Assembly: GCF_002814235.1 (NCBI RefSeq)
Contig: NZ_PHSU01000009.1
Location: 1 to 64,000, forward strand
Reading direction: 5' to 3'
Source of the DNA: Pseudomonas sp. QS1027
GTDB taxonomy: Bacteria; Pseudomonadota; Gammaproteobacteria; Pseudomonadales; Pseudomonadaceae
DNA: 64,000 nt
Shown here in pieces: positions 45,851-55,216 of this stretch (position 1 is the first letter of the stretch; every line of letters begins with the position of its first letter). The notes under the pieces were generated by a model. It saw nothing but the letters and a program-made list of their open reading frames with translations. It was not told the origin of the DNA and ran no database searches. The translations under genes were made by a program, and so were the position numbers.

Positions 45851-47215
45851 TCAGTTCAGCAGATCGCGCAGCACCTGGGTGAATGCCCTGGCGCTTTCTT
45901 CTTCGCCCGCGTGCCGTCCACCGCGTACCGCCCACTGGCCGTTGACCATCACGTCGCGCACCTGGCGGTCGCCACCGGCGAACAACCAGCGGTTGAGAAT
46001 GCCGTCGTCCCGGGCCGTGGCCAGGTACGGATCGCTGCCATCGAGCACCAGCCAGTCGGCGCGCTTGCCGACTTCCAGTCGACCGATCGCTTGCCCCAGT
46101 GCCTGGGCGCCGCCGTCCAGTGCCGCGTCATAGAGCGTGCGTCCGACCATCGGCTGATCGGCGCGGTACAGGCGATTACGCCGCTGGTCGCGCAGGCGCT
46201 GGCCATATTCCAGCCAACGCAGTTCTTCCACCACGCTCAATGACACATGGCTGTCGGAACCGATACCCATCCGCCCGCCCTGGGCCAGGAAGTTCACCGC
46301 CGGGAAAATCCCGTCGCCGAGGTTGGCCTCGGTGGTCAGGCACAGGCCGGCAATCGCCCGACTCTTGGCCATGCGCGTGACTTCCTCGGTGTCGGCGTGG
46401 GTGGCGTGCACCAGGCACCAGCGCTCATCCACTTCAACGTTGTCGTACAGCCATTGCAGCGGGCGCTTGCCGCTCCAGGCCAGGCAGTCGTCGACTTCCT
46501 TCTGCTGTTCGGCGATATGGATATGCACCGGGCAGTGCTTGTCGCTGGCGGCCAGCACTTGATTGATCTGCTCGGGCGTGACCGCCCGCAACGAGTGGAA
46601 GCACAACCCGAGGGCCTGGGCTGGCTGGCTGGCGAGAAACGGCTGCAAACGTGCCTGCAACTTCAGGTAATTCTCGGTGCTGTTGATAAACCGGCGTTGC
46701 CCTTCGTTGGGCGCCTGGCCGCCGAAACCGGAATGGCTGTAGAGCACCGGCAGCAGGGTCAGGCCGATGCCGGCGTCGCTGGCGGCCTGGCTGATGCGCA
46801 AGGCCAGTTCGGCCGGATCGGCGTAGGGCTGGCCGTTGGTGTCGTGGTGCACATAGTGAAACTCGGCCACCGAGGTGTAGCCGGCCTTGAGCATCTCGAT
46901 ATATAACTGGCGGGCGATGATGCCCATCTGCTCCGGGCTGATCTTGCCCACCAGCCGATACATCAGGTCGCGCCAGGTCCAGAAGCTGTCGTTGGGATTG
47001 CCAGCGACTTCCGCCAGCCCGCCCATGGCGCGCTGGAAGGCGTGGGAATGCAGGTTCGGCATGCCCGGCAGCAGCGGGCCGCCCAGCCGTTCGGCACCTT
47101 CTGCATGGGAATCGGCCTGGACCTGGCTCAGCACGCCCGCGGCGTCGACCTCCAGGCGTACATTGTTGGCCCATCCACTAGGCAGCAGCGCGCGTTCGGC
47201 AAAGAAGGCGGACAT
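45851..47215 (-). CDS. hutF: formimidoylglutamate deiminase HutF
   Basis: Amidohydrolase that converts N-formimidoylglutamate to N-formylglutamate, the first half of the five-step hut pathway's final branch. 454 residues with the metal motif PNLHSHAFQRAMGG (His-x-His), the catalytic Glu/His in FHYVHHDTNG and HIHIAEQQKEV, and the late metal Asp in GIGSDSHVS. Divergent from hutC with a 105-bp gap that carries a HutC-type operator. Confidence 0.97.
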   Translation of the reverse strand: MSAFFAERALLPSGWANNVRLEVDAAGVLSQVQADSHAEGAERLGGPLLPGMPNLHSHAFQRAMGGLAEVAGNPNDSFWTWRDLMYRLVGKISPEQMGIIARQLYIEMLKAGYTSVAEFHYVHHDTNGQPYADPAELALRISQAASDAGIGLTLLPVLYSHSGFGGQAPNEGQRRFINSTENYLKLQARLQPFLASQPAQALGLCFHSLRAVTPEQINQVLAASDKHCPVHIHIAEQQKEVDDCLAWSGKRPLQWLYDNVEVDERWCLVHATHADTEEVTRMAKSRAIAGLCLTTEANLGDGIFPAVNFLAQGGRMGIGSDSHVSLSVVEELRWLEYGQRLRDQRRNRLYRADQPMVGRTLYDAALDGGAQALGQAIGRLEVGKRADWLVLDGSDPYLATARDDGILNRWLFAGGDRQVRDVMVNGQWAVRGGRHAGEEESARAFTQVLRDLLN

Positions 47216-47240
47216 GGTTCAGCACCCCATCGTGTGTTAT

Positions 47241-47258
47241 TTGTATATACATATACAG
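47241..47258. promoter_or_regulatory. HutC operator between hutF and hutC
   Basis: TTGTATATACATATACAG, containing the perfect dyad TGTATATACA (47242-47251) and a longer overlapping one. HutC of P. fluorescens is known to bind TGTA-TACA sites. It lies 27 bp from the hutF start and 63 bp from hutC, so it can control both. Confidence 0.75.
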
Positions 47259-47320
47259 ACGTTTGCGTGCCCGGTAAACTCCGGCAAGCTAGCCATCTTT
47301 GAATCAAACAAGGATTTCCC

Positions 47321-48070
47321 GTGCCGACTCCGCCTGCCAACCACCCGCTGGCTGCCCATATGGGCGACAGTCCGGCGCCGCTATACGCCCGCGTCAAACA
47401 GATGATCAGCCAGCAGATCGACAGCGGAAACTGGCCGCCGCATTACCGCGTGCCGTCCGAGAGCGAGCTGGTGGAACAGCTGGGCTACAGCCGCATGACC
47501 ATCAACCGGGCCCTGCGCGAGATGACCGCCGAAGGCCTGTTGGTGCGCATGCAGGGGGTCGGCACTTTTGTCGCCGAGCCCAAGAGCCAGTCGGCGCTGT
47601 TCGAAGTGCACAACATCGCCGACGAGATCGCCTCGCGCGGCCATCGGCACACCTGCAAGATCATCACCCTCGGTGAAGAAGCCGCCGGCTCCGAGCGCGC
47701 CGTGGCCCTCGACATGCGCGAAGGGCAGAAGGTGTTCCACTCGCTGATCGTGCATTTCGAGAACGATATCCCGGTGCAGATCGAGGATCGGTTCGTCAAT
47801 GCGCTGGTGGCGCCGGACTACCTCAAGCAGGATTTCACCCTGCAGACGCCTTACGCCTACCTGTCCCAGGTCGCGCCGCTGACCGAGGGCGAGCACGTGG
47901 TCGAAGCCATCCTCGCCGAGGTCGAGGAGTGCAAGCTGTTGCAGATCGAGCCAGGCGAGCCGTGCCTGCTGATTCGCCGCCGGACCTGGTCCGGCCGTCA
48001 GCCGGTGACCGCTGCGCGGCTGATCCACCCCGGTTCCCGTCATCGTCTGGAAGGACGCTTTAGCAAATGA
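47321..48070 (+). CDS. hutC: histidine utilisation repressor HutC
   Basis: GntR-family repressor of the hut genes, released by urocanate. 249 residues from GTG 47321. N-terminal winged HTH (VPSESELVEQLGYSRMTINR, ALREMTAEGLLVRMQGVGTF) and a C-terminal UTRA ligand domain (LQTPYAYLSQVAPLTEGEHV). The stop overlaps the hutD ATG (ATGA). Confidence 0.97.
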   Translation: MPTPPANHPLAAHMGDSPAPLYARVKQMISQQIDSGNWPPHYRVPSESELVEQLGYSRMTINRALREMTAEGLLVRMQGVGTFVAEPKSQSALFEVHNIADEIASRGHRHTCKIITLGEEAAGSERAVALDMREGQKVFHSLIVHFENDIPVQIEDRFVNALVAPDYLKQDFTLQTPYAYLSQVAPLTEGEHVVEAILAEVEECKLLQIEPGEPCLLIRRRTWSGRQPVTAARLIHPGSRHRLEGRFSK

Positions 48071-48645
48071 GTCAGTTGAAAGTCTTGCGCGCGGCGGATT
48101 ACCCGCGCATGCCGTGGAAAAACGGCGGCGGTAGCACCGAGGAAATCACCCGGGACGCGGGCGAAGGCCTGGACGGTTTCGGCTGGCGCCTGTCGATTGC
48201 CGATATCGGCGAGTCGGGCGGGTTTTCCACCTTTGCCGGCTATGAGCGGATCATTACCGTGCTGCAAGGCGCGGGCATGACCTTGCAGGTCGATGGCCAG
48301 CGTACGCGCGCCCTGTTGCCGCTGGACCCGTTTGCCTTCAGTGGCGCGAGCCAGGTGAGCTGCACCCTGATCGACGGGCCGATCCGCGACTTCAACCTGA
48401 TCTATGCGCCGGATCGCTACAGCGCGCGCCTGCAATGGCTCGATGCGGCGCAACCGAAGCGTTTTTTCAGTTCGGCGGTGGTGCTGCTGATTTTCAGCGT
48501 CAGCGAGCAATTGCATGTCGGCCTGGGTAACAGCGGCTATGAAGTGCTGGGGCGGCATGACTGCCTGCGACTGGAGAGTAACGACGGGCTGCTGGAAGTG
48601 GCGGTGACCGGGCGTTGCTGTGTGATTGAGCTGACGCCCGCCTGA
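48067..48645 (+). CDS. hutD: HutD family protein
   Basis: 192-residue bicupin-like protein. Family features are YPRMPWKNGGGSTEEITRD at the N-terminus, ADIGESGGFSTFAGYERI and DFNLIYAPDRYSARLQWL. In P. fluorescens HutD is thought to set an upper limit on hut activity, perhaps by binding formylglutamate; its biochemistry is not firmly settled. Coupled to hutC. Confidence 0.95.
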   Translation: MSQLKVLRAADYPRMPWKNGGGSTEEITRDAGEGLDGFGWRLSIADIGESGGFSTFAGYERIITVLQGAGMTLQVDGQRTRALLPLDPFAFSGASQVSCTLIDGPIRDFNLIYAPDRYSARLQWLDAAQPKRFFSSAVVLLIFSVSEQLHVGLGNSGYEVLGRHDCLRLESNDGLLEVAVTGRCCVIELTPA

Positions 48646-48661
48646 CAGACTGCTCCCCATT

Positions 48662-48691
48662 TGTGGTGAGTGGGCGAGCCCACTCACCACA
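48662..48691. terminator. 14-bp perfect hairpin after hutCD
   Basis: TGTGGTGAGTGGGC-ga-GCCCACTCACCACA, a 14-bp stem with a 2-base loop, 17 bp past the hutD stop. It has no T-run but is stable enough to end or protect the hutCD transcript and insulate the hutU promoter. The rest of the 400-bp hutD-hutU gap is regulatory (next entries). Confidence 0.65.
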
Positions 48692-48721
48692 TGGCGTTAT
48701 CGTTTCCACCCCGCCCCATTT

Positions 48722-48767
48722 TGTTACCGAACGCCCCAGCATGGCGCAAAACCCTGCCTCGGTAACA
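48722..48767. promoter_or_regulatory. CbrB-like enhancer upstream of hutU
   Basis: Inverted half-sites TGTTACCGA (48722-48730) and TCGGTAACA (48759-48767), perfect complements. CbrB subsites are described as TGTTAC and GTAACA; as I recall they are usually about 14-15 bp apart, whereas here the hexamers are 34 bp apart, two helical turns more. They lie about 140-185 bp before the predicted hutU start. Confidence 0.6.
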
Positions 48768-48878
48768 GCTTCCTGCCTGCCGCCTGTCATCCTCCTGCAA
48801 TTTCCTTTCTCGCCAGAAGGCCCGTCCCACGGCCTCTGCAGGCACTTCTGAAAAATTCTTCTGCTCGCGATTTGCAAG

Positions 48879-48896
48879 TTGGCCGCCTGATTGCAT
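48879..48896 (+). promoter_or_regulatory. sigma-54 promoter of hutU
   Basis: TTGGCCGCCTGATTGCAT with GG (48881-2), ten bases, GC (48893-4). The -12 element TTGCAT is consensus. The predicted start at about 48906 falls inside the HutC operator. hutU of P. fluorescens SBW25 is known to be sigma-54 and CbrAB/NtrBC dependent. Confidence 0.82.
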
Positions 48897-48899
48897 ATG

Positions 48900-48913
48900 C
48901 TTGTATGTACAAG
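48900..48913. promoter_or_regulatory. HutC operator at hutU
   Basis: CTTGTATGTACAAG, 6-bp inverted arms around TG, the same sequence as the HutC site described for the P. fluorescens hutU promoter. It overlaps the predicted transcription start, a position suited to block sigma-54 open-complex formation or escape. Confidence 0.88.
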
Positions 48914-49045
48914 TAAAGATGTGTGCGTATGAGTCATTCAGGGAGACCGACGCACCCCCTAGTTTCCGCTTGTGACGGGGTCTTCCCCACAGGCTCGCTT
49001 GCCCACTGCCTGGGCTGGTTTGGACGATCGCAGAGGAGTTATTTC

Positions 49046-50746
49046 GTGACTGAGAATACCCAGAAACCTACCGCCACTTTTACCAAGCGCCGTGACGTCG
49101 AAATCCGTGCCGCCCGTGGCAACAAGCTGACCGCGAAAAGCTGGCTGACCGAAGCGCCACTGCGGATGCTGATGAACAACCTCGACCCGGAAGTGGCCGA
49201 GAACCCCAAGGAACTGGTGGTCTACGGCGGTATTGGCCGGGCCGCGCGGAACTGGGAGTGCTACGACAAGATCGTCGAGAGCCTGACCAACCTGAATGAC
49301 GACGAGACCCTGCTGGTGCAATCCGGCAAGCCGGTCGGCGTGTTCAAGACCCACAGCAACGCCCCGCGCGTACTGATCGCCAACTCCAACCTGGTGCCGC
49401 ACTGGGCGAATTGGGAACACTTCAACGAACTCGACGCCAAGGGCCTGGCCATGTACGGCCAGATGACCGCCGGCAGCTGGATCTACATCGGCAGCCAGGG
49501 CATCGTCCAGGGCACCTACGAAACCTTCGTCGAAGCCGGTCGCCAGCACTATGACAACAACCTGAAAGGTCGTTGGGTCCTGACCGCCGGTCTGGGCGGC
49601 ATGGGCGGCGCACAACCGCTGGCCGCGACCCTGGCCGGCGCCTGCTCGCTGAATATCGAATGCCAGCAGGTCAGCATCGATTTCCGCCTGAACAGCCGTT
49701 ATGTCGATGAACAAGCCACCGACCTCGACGACGCCCTGGCGCGTATCGCCAAGTACACCAAGGAAGGCAAGGCCATCTCCATCGCGCTGCTCGGCAACGC
49801 GGCGGAAATCCTGCCGGAACTGGTCAAGCGTGGCGTGCGTCCGGACATGGTCACCGACCAGACCAGCGCCCACGACCCGCTCAACGGCTACCTGCCGGCC
49901 GGCTGGACCTGGGAAGAGTACCGTGCCCGCGCCATCACTGAACCCGCCGTGGTCGTGAAGGCCGCCAAGGCTTCGATGGCCGTGCACGTCAAGGCGATGC
50001 TGGAATTCCAGAAGCAAGGCATCCCGACCTTCGACTACGGCAACAACATCCGCCAGATGGCCCAGGAAGAAGGCGTGGAAAACGCATTCGACTTCCCGGG
50101 TTTCGTCCCGGCCTATATCCGTCCGCTGTTCTGCCGTGGTGTCGGTCCGTTCCGCTGGGCTGCGCTGTCGGGCGATCCGCAGGACATCTACAAGACCGAC
50201 GCTAAAGTCAAAGAGCTGATCCCGGACGACGCCCACCTGCACAACTGGCTGGACATGGCCCGCGAGCGCATCAGCTTCCAGGGTCTGCCGGCACGTATCT
50301 GCTGGGTTGGCCTGGGCCTGCGCGCCAAGCTCGGCCTGGCATTCAACGAAATGGTCCGCAGCGGCGAGCTGTCGGCGCCGATCGTGATCGGCCGCGACCA
50401 CCTGGACTCCGGTTCCGTGGCCAGCCCGAACCGTGAAACCGAATCGATGCAGGACGGTTCCGATGCCGTGTCCGACTGGCCACTGCTCAACGCCTTGCTC
50501 AACACCGCCAGCGGCGCGACCTGGGTGTCCCTGCACCACGGCGGCGGCGTCGGCATGGGTTTCTCCCAGCACTCGGGCATGGTGATCGTCTGCGACGGTA
50601 CCGACGAAGCGGCCGAGCGTATCGCTCGCGTCCTGCACAACGACCCGGCCACCGGCGTCATGCGTCACGCCGATGCCGGTTACCAGATCGCCATCGACTG
50701 CGCGAAAGAGCAGGGCCTGAACCTGCCGATGATTACCGGTAAATAA
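49046..50746 (+). CDS. hutU: urocanate hydratase
   Basis: NAD-dependent enzyme converting urocanate to imidazolonepropionate. From GTG 49046 (SD AGAGGAG) it is 566 residues, as expected. Motifs: [31 protein letters not shown] (NAD site), [19 protein letters not shown] active-site region with its Cys (here [19 protein letters not shown]) and [15 protein letters not shown]. The longer upstream frame from 48923 lies in the leader and is not conserved. Confidence 0.98.
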   Translation: MTENTQKPTATFTKRRDVEIRAARGNKLTAKSWLTEAPLRMLMNNLDPEVAENPKELVVYGGIGRAARNWECYDKIVESLTNLNDDETLLVQSGKPVGVFKTHSNAPRVLIANSNLVPHWANWEHFNELDAKGLAMYGQMTAGSWIYIGSQGIVQGTYETFVEAGRQHYDNNLKGRWVLTAGLGGMGGAQPLAATLAGACSLNIECQQVSIDFRLNSRYVDEQATDLDDALARIAKYTKEGKAISIALLGNAAEILPELVKRGVRPDMVTDQTSAHDPLNGYLPAGWTWEEYRARAITEPAVVVKAAKASMAVHVKAMLEFQKQGIPTFDYGNNIRQMAQEEGVENAFDFPGFVPAYIRPLFCRGVGPFRWAALSGDPQDIYKTDAKVKELIPDDAHLHNWLDMARERISFQGLPARICWVGLGLRAKLGLAFNEMVRSGELSAPIVIGRDHLDSGSVASPNRETESMQDGSDAVSDWPLLNALLNTASGATWVSLHHGGGVGMGFSQHSGMVIVCDGTDEAAERIARVLHNDPATGVMRHADAGYQIAIDCAKEQGLNLPMITGK

Positions 50747-50769
50747 GCAGTTGCAGCAAACCCGTCCCC

Positions 50770-50797
50770 TGTAGGAGCCAGCAAGCCGGCTCCTACA
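50770..50797. repeat. compact REP hairpin
   Basis: TGTAGGAGCC-agcaagc-CGGCTCCTACA, a short near-perfect palindrome between hutU and the following transporter gene; possibly an attenuator or mRNA stabiliser. Confidence 0.75.
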
Positions 50798-50870
50798 AGG
50801 ACGGTGCTTTACCTGGAGCCTGTTTCACAACGCTGTGCACCTAACTAAAACAATCCACAGAGGTTGAACA

Positions 50871-52340
50871 ATGTCTGCGTCAAATGATCGTGCAAGCACC
50901 AAACCGTTGATCGAAAGGCGTTCGATCGACTACATCCCGGAAGCGGAAAGACACGGTCGTCTACTCAGTCAGTTCACCCTGTGGTTGGGTGCGAACCTGC
51001 AAATCACCGCGATTGTCACCGGGGCCTTGGCCGTGGTGCTCGGCGGTGATGTCTACTGGTCATTGATCGGCCTGCTGATCGGGCAACTGATCGGTGGTGG
51101 CGTCATGGCGCTGCACGCTGCGCAAGGTCCGCAACTGGGCCTGCCGCAAATGATTTCCAGCCGTGTGCAGTTCGGCGTCTATGGGGCAGTGATCCCGTTG
51201 GTGCTGGTGTGCCTGATGTATATCGGCTTTTCGGCCAGCGGCTCGCTGCTGGCCGGGCAGGCGGTGGCGCAGCTGCTGCATGTGGAAGACTGGGTCGGCA
51301 TCGTGTTGTTCGCCGCCAGCATCCTGGTCTGCACCATCTTCGGTTACCGGGTGATCCACGGCATCGGCCGGATCGCCAGCGTGCTCGGGGTGGTTGCCTT
51401 CGTCTACCTGTTCTACAAACTGTTGGCCGGCAACGATATCTCCGCCTTGCTCGGCAACAAGCATTTCTCCCTGGCGAGTTTCCTGTTGGCGATGTCGTTG
51501 TCGGCGTCCTGGCAGATCGCGTTCGGGCCTTATGTGGCGGATTACTCGCGTTATCTGCCGCGCAGCACTTCGCCGGTGAAAACCTTCTGGGCCGTGGGCC
51601 TGGGTTCGGTGATCGGCGCGCAGGCGTCCATGGTCTTCGGCGTGTTCGCCGCCGCCCTGGCCGGCTCGCAGTTCTCCCACCACGAAGTCTCGTTCATCGT
51701 CAGCCTCGGCGGCACCGGCGTGGTCGCGGCGGCGCTGTACTTCGCCGTGGCCTTCGGCAAGGTGACGGTCACCACCCTGAACGCCTACGGCAGCTTCATG
51801 TCGATCGCCACCATCATCAGCGGTTTCCGTGGCAACCGGCATATCTCCAGCGGCGTGCGCCTGCTGTACATCCTCATCATGGTCAGCGTATCCGCGGCCC
51901 TGGCGCTGCTGGGCAAGGATTCGTTCCTCAAGGAATTCTCCTCCTTCATCCTGTTCCTGCTGGCGTTCTTCACGCCCTGGAGCGCGATCAACCTGGTGGA
52001 CTTCTACTGCATCACCAAGGAACGCTACGACATTCCCGCGCTGTCCGATCCCAAGGCGCGTTACGGCGGCTGGAACATCCTGGGCATCAGCATCTATGTG
52101 TTCGGCGTGCTGATCCAGATGCCGTTTATCAACACCCAGTTCTACACCGGTTCCCTGGTGGCGAGCCTGGGCGATACCGATATCTCCTGGATCATCGGCC
52201 TGGTGGTGCCGGCGGCGCTGTACTACGTCGCGGCGAAGAAGTGGCATGGGGCAATTCCTGATCGTCTGATCCTGCCGGTAGAGTCGGGCGTGGAAGCGCC
52301 GGCCCAGCCCCGTGGTCGTGTACAACCGGCGTCGAACTGA
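50871..52340 (+). CDS. hutTu: urocanate-type permease, NCS1 (purine/cytosine) family
   Basis: 489 residues with about 12 membrane segments. Family features: IEYIPEAERHG-like start (here SIDYIPEAERHGRLLSQF), LWLGANLQITAIVTGALAV, GPQLGLPQMISSRVQFG and SWQIAFGPYVADYSRYLP. In P. fluorescens the codB-like permease at this position in the hut cluster was named HutTu and transports urocanate; assignment here rests on that synteny. It follows hutU after a REP hairpin. Confidence 0.88.
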   Translation: MSASNDRASTKPLIERRSIDYIPEAERHGRLLSQFTLWLGANLQITAIVTGALAVVLGGDVYWSLIGLLIGQLIGGGVMALHAAQGPQLGLPQMISSRVQFGVYGAVIPLVLVCLMYIGFSASGSLLAGQAVAQLLHVEDWVGIVLFAASILVCTIFGYRVIHGIGRIASVLGVVAFVYLFYKLLAGNDISALLGNKHFSLASFLLAMSLSASWQIAFGPYVADYSRYLPRSTSPVKTFWAVGLGSVIGAQASMVFGVFAAALAGSQFSHHEVSFIVSLGGTGVVAAALYFAVAFGKVTVTTLNAYGSFMSIATIISGFRGNRHISSGVRLLYILIMVSVSAALALLGKDSFLKEFSSFILFLLAFFTPWSAINLVDFYCITKERYDIPALSDPKARYGGWNILGISIYVFGVLIQMPFINTQFYTGSLVASLGDTDISWIIGLVVPAALYYVAAKKWHGAIPDRLILPVESGVEAPAQPRGRVQPASN

Positions 52341-52354
52341 CCGGTTGCAGCCGG

Positions 52355-52380
52355 GTGTCCACGTGGGTGAGCGTGGACAC
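52355..52380 (+). terminator. hairpin between hutTu and hutX
   Basis: GTGTCCACG-tgggtgag-CGTGGACAC, a perfect 9-bp stem 14 bp after the permease stop, without a T-run. It may attenuate read-through into hutXWV. Confidence 0.55.
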
Positions 52381-52456
52381 GGCCTGCTCGCAGGCCAGCC
52401 CGGGCCGCTAGTCTTTGGAGCGGTGTTAACCCTTTTATGATTTGGAGCGGCACAGT

Positions 52457-53425
52457 ATGAAGATGACCAAGACCCTGCTGACCTCGGCGCTGTCCCTGGG
52501 CCTGTTGGTCGCGGCCGGCGCCAGCCAGGCCGCCGGCTGGTGCGAATCCGGCAAGCCGGTGAAGTTCGCGGGTCTGAATTGGGAAAGCGGCATGCTCTTG
52601 ACCGATGTGCTGCAATTCGTGCTGGAAAAGGGTTACGACTGCAAGACCGATGCCTTGCCGGGCAACTCCATCACCATGGAAAACGCCCTGAGCAGCAACG
52701 ATATCCAGGTTTTCGCCGAGGAGTGGGTTGGCCGCAGCGAAGTCTGGAACAAGGCTGAAAAAGCCGGCAAGGTCGTCGGGGTCGGCGCCCCGGTGGTGGG
52801 TGCGGTCGAAGGTTGGTACGTGCCGCGCTACGTGATCGAGGGCGATGCCAAGCGCAACCTCAAGGCCCTGGCGCCGAACCTGAAGCACATCGCCGACCTG
52901 GGCCAATACGCCGCCCTGTTCAAGGACCCGGAAGAACCGAGCAAAGGCCGCTTCTACAACTGCCCGGCCGGCTGGACCTGTGAGCTGGAAAACAGCGAGA
53001 TGCTGAAAAGCTACGGTCTGGAAAAATCCTATACCAACTTTCGCCCTGGCACCGGTCCGGCACTGGACGCGGCCGTGCTGTCGAGCTACAAGCGTGGCGA
53101 GCCCATTCTGTTCTACTACTGGTCGCCGACACCCCTGATGGGCCAGGTCGACCTGGTGAAACTGGAGGAGAAACCCGGTGTCGACAAGAGCGTGAGCATC
53201 AAGGTCGGTCTGTCCAGGACCTTCCACGAGCAAGCGCCCGAGCTGGTCGCCGTCCTGGAAAAGGCTAACCTGCCCATCGATCTGCTGAACCAGAACCTGG
53301 GTCGCATGACCAAGGAGCGGATCGAATCGCCGAAACTGGCGAAAATCTTCCTCAAGGAACACCCTGAGGTCTGGCAGGCTTGGGTCAGCGCTGACGCTGC
53401 CAAGAAAATCAACGCGGCTCTGTAG
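52457..53425 (+). CDS. hutX: histidine ABC transporter substrate-binding protein
   Basis: 322 residues. Signal peptide (MKMTKTLLTSALSLGLLVAA, cleavage after ASQA) and an OpuAC/ProX-type binding fold (GWCESGKPVKFAGLNWESGM; FAEEWVGRSEVWNKAEKAGK; FYYWSPTPLMGQVDLVKLEE). Start at ATG 52457 rather than the TTG at 52442. Proline/betaine-type binding proteins in a hut cluster with HutW and HutV import histidine in other pseudomonads and rhizobia. Confidence 0.92.
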   Translation: MKMTKTLLTSALSLGLLVAAGASQAAGWCESGKPVKFAGLNWESGMLLTDVLQFVLEKGYDCKTDALPGNSITMENALSSNDIQVFAEEWVGRSEVWNKAEKAGKVVGVGAPVVGAVEGWYVPRYVIEGDAKRNLKALAPNLKHIADLGQYAALFKDPEEPSKGRFYNCPAGWTCELENSEMLKSYGLEKSYTNFRPGTGPALDAAVLSSYKRGEPILFYYWSPTPLMGQVDLVKLEEKPGVDKSVSIKVGLSRTFHEQAPELVAVLEKANLPIDLLNQNLGRMTKERIESPKLAKIFLKEHPEVWQAWVSADAAKKINAAL

Positions 53426-53496
53426 GTCGACTACCTCCCGGCTAACCGAGAGGCTGGCCGGGAAGTTCGCCACAACCACTTGATCGAGAGTTTCCA

Positions 53497-54348
53497 ATGT
53501 TTCCCGAACGTTTCACATTTTCCATCGCCGACTGGGTCAACAGTTGGGTCGATGCGCTGGTGACCAACTACGGTGATGTGTTCCGCCAGATCTCCGACAC
53601 CCTGCTGTGGGCCATCGTCAATCTGGAAGGCCTGCTGCGCCTGGCACCCTGGTGGCTGATGCTGGCCATCGTCGGCGGGATCGCCTGGCACGCCACCCGC
53701 AAATGGGTGACGACGCTGGTGATCGTCGGCCTGTTGTTCCTGGTGGGCGCGGTCGGCCTGTGGGACAAACTGATGCAGACCCTGGCGCTGATGCTGGTGG
53801 CCACGCTGATTTCGGTACTGATCGGGATTCCCCTGGGGATTCTCTCGGCGCGCAGCAACCGCCTGCGTTCGGTGCTGATGCCGCTGCTGGACATCATGCA
53901 GACCATGCCCAGCTTCGTGTACCTGATTCCGGTGCTGATGCTGTTCGGCCTGGGCAAGGTCCCGGCGATCTTCGCCACGGTGATCTACGCGGCACCGCCG
54001 CTGATCCGCCTGACCGACCTGGGCATCCGCCAGGTCGACGGCGAGGTGATGGAAGCGATCAACGCCTTTGGCGCCAACCGCTGGCAGCAACTGTTCGGCG
54101 TGCAACTGCCGCTGGCCCTGCCGAGCATCATGGCCGGGATCAACCAGACCACCATGATGGCGCTGTCGATGGTGGTGATCGCCTCGATGATCGGTGCCCG
54201 TGGGTTGGGCGAAGACGTGCTGGTGGGTATCCAGACCCTGAACGTCGGTCGTGGCCTGGAAGCGGGCCTGGCGATCGTGATTCTCGCGGTGGTGATTGAC
54301 CGCATTACGCAGGCCTATGGTCGTCCACGCCATGAGGTGAGCAAATGA
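53497..54348 (+). CDS. hutW: histidine ABC transporter permease
   Basis: 283 residues with about six membrane segments in the ProW/OpuAB pattern. The EAA loop is visible as EVMEAINAFGANRWQQLFGV, and PLLDIMQTMPSFVYLIPVLM is the family signature. The stop overlaps the hutV ATG by four bases (ATGA). Confidence 0.95.
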   Translation: MFPERFTFSIADWVNSWVDALVTNYGDVFRQISDTLLWAIVNLEGLLRLAPWWLMLAIVGGIAWHATRKWVTTLVIVGLLFLVGAVGLWDKLMQTLALMLVATLISVLIGIPLGILSARSNRLRSVLMPLLDIMQTMPSFVYLIPVLMLFGLGKVPAIFATVIYAAPPLIRLTDLGIRQVDGEVMEAINAFGANRWQQLFGVQLPLALPSIMAGINQTTMMALSMVVIASMIGARGLGEDVLVGIQTLNVGRGLEAGLAIVILAVVIDRITQAYGRPRHEVSK

Positions 54349-55175
54349 GCGAGCCCATCGTCAGCAAGATCGAAGTCAAGAACGTCTTCAAGATCTTCGG
54401 TTCACGCGAGAAGGACGCGATGAACCTGATTCGCCAGGGCAAGACCAAGGACCAGGTGCTGGCCGAGACCGGTTGCGTGATCGGGGTCAACGACCTGTCG
54501 CTGAGTGTCAGTACCGGTGAGATCTTCGTGATCATGGGCCTGTCGGGTTCCGGCAAGTCGACCCTGGTGCGCCACTTCAACCGTCTGATCGACCCGACCA
54601 GCGGCGCGATCCTGGTGGACGGCGTGGACATTCTCCAGCACGACATGGAGGCGCTGCGCGAATTTCGCCGGCACAAGATCAGCATGGTGTTCCAGAGCTT
54701 CGGCCTGTTGCCCCACAAGACCGTACAGGAAAACGTCGCCTACGGCCTCAAGGTCCGTGGCGAGAGCAAGGAAGTCTGCGCCGAGCGCGCCTTGCACTGG
54801 ATCAATACCGTGGGCCTGAAGGGCTACGAGAACAAGTACCCGCACCAGCTGTCGGGCGGCATGCGCCAGCGCGTGGGGTTGGCCCGGGCCTTGGCGGCGG
54901 ACACCGACATCATTCTGATGGACGAGGCGTTCAGTGCCCTGGACCCGCTGATCCGGGCCGAGATGCAGGATCAGTTGCTGGAGCTGCAGAAGACGTTGCA
55001 CAAGACCATCGTGTTTATCACCCATGACCTGGATGAGGCCGTGCGGATCGGCAATCGCATTGCGATTCTCAAGGACGGCAAGTTGATCCAGGTCGGGACG
55101 CCGAAGGAGATCCTGCATTCGCCGGCGGATGAGTATGTGGATCGGTTTGTTCAGCGGCGTGCCGCGGTGGTTTAA
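54345..55175 (+). CDS. hutV: histidine ABC transporter ATP-binding protein
   Basis: 276-residue ATPase of the OpuAA/ProV type without C-terminal CBS domains. N-terminal extension NVFKIFGSREKDAMNLIRQG, Walker A GLSGSGKST, Q-loop FQSFGLLPHKTV, signature LSGGMRQRV, Walker B IILMDEAFSALDP and the H-loop TH. Completes HutXWV; hutH1 starts 41 bp later. Confidence 0.96.
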   Translation: MSEPIVSKIEVKNVFKIFGSREKDAMNLIRQGKTKDQVLAETGCVIGVNDLSLSVSTGEIFVIMGLSGSGKSTLVRHFNRLIDPTSGAILVDGVDILQHDMEALREFRRHKISMVFQSFGLLPHKTVQENVAYGLKVRGESKEVCAERALHWINTVGLKGYENKYPHQLSGGMRQRVGLARALAADTDIILMDEAFSALDPLIRAEMQDQLLELQKTLHKTIVFITHDLDEAVRIGNRIAILKDGKLIQVGTPKEILHSPADEYVDRFVQRRAAVV

Positions 55176-55216
55176 GCAACTGCATCAATATTCAGGTTGT
55201 ACAGACGAGGTTGAAG

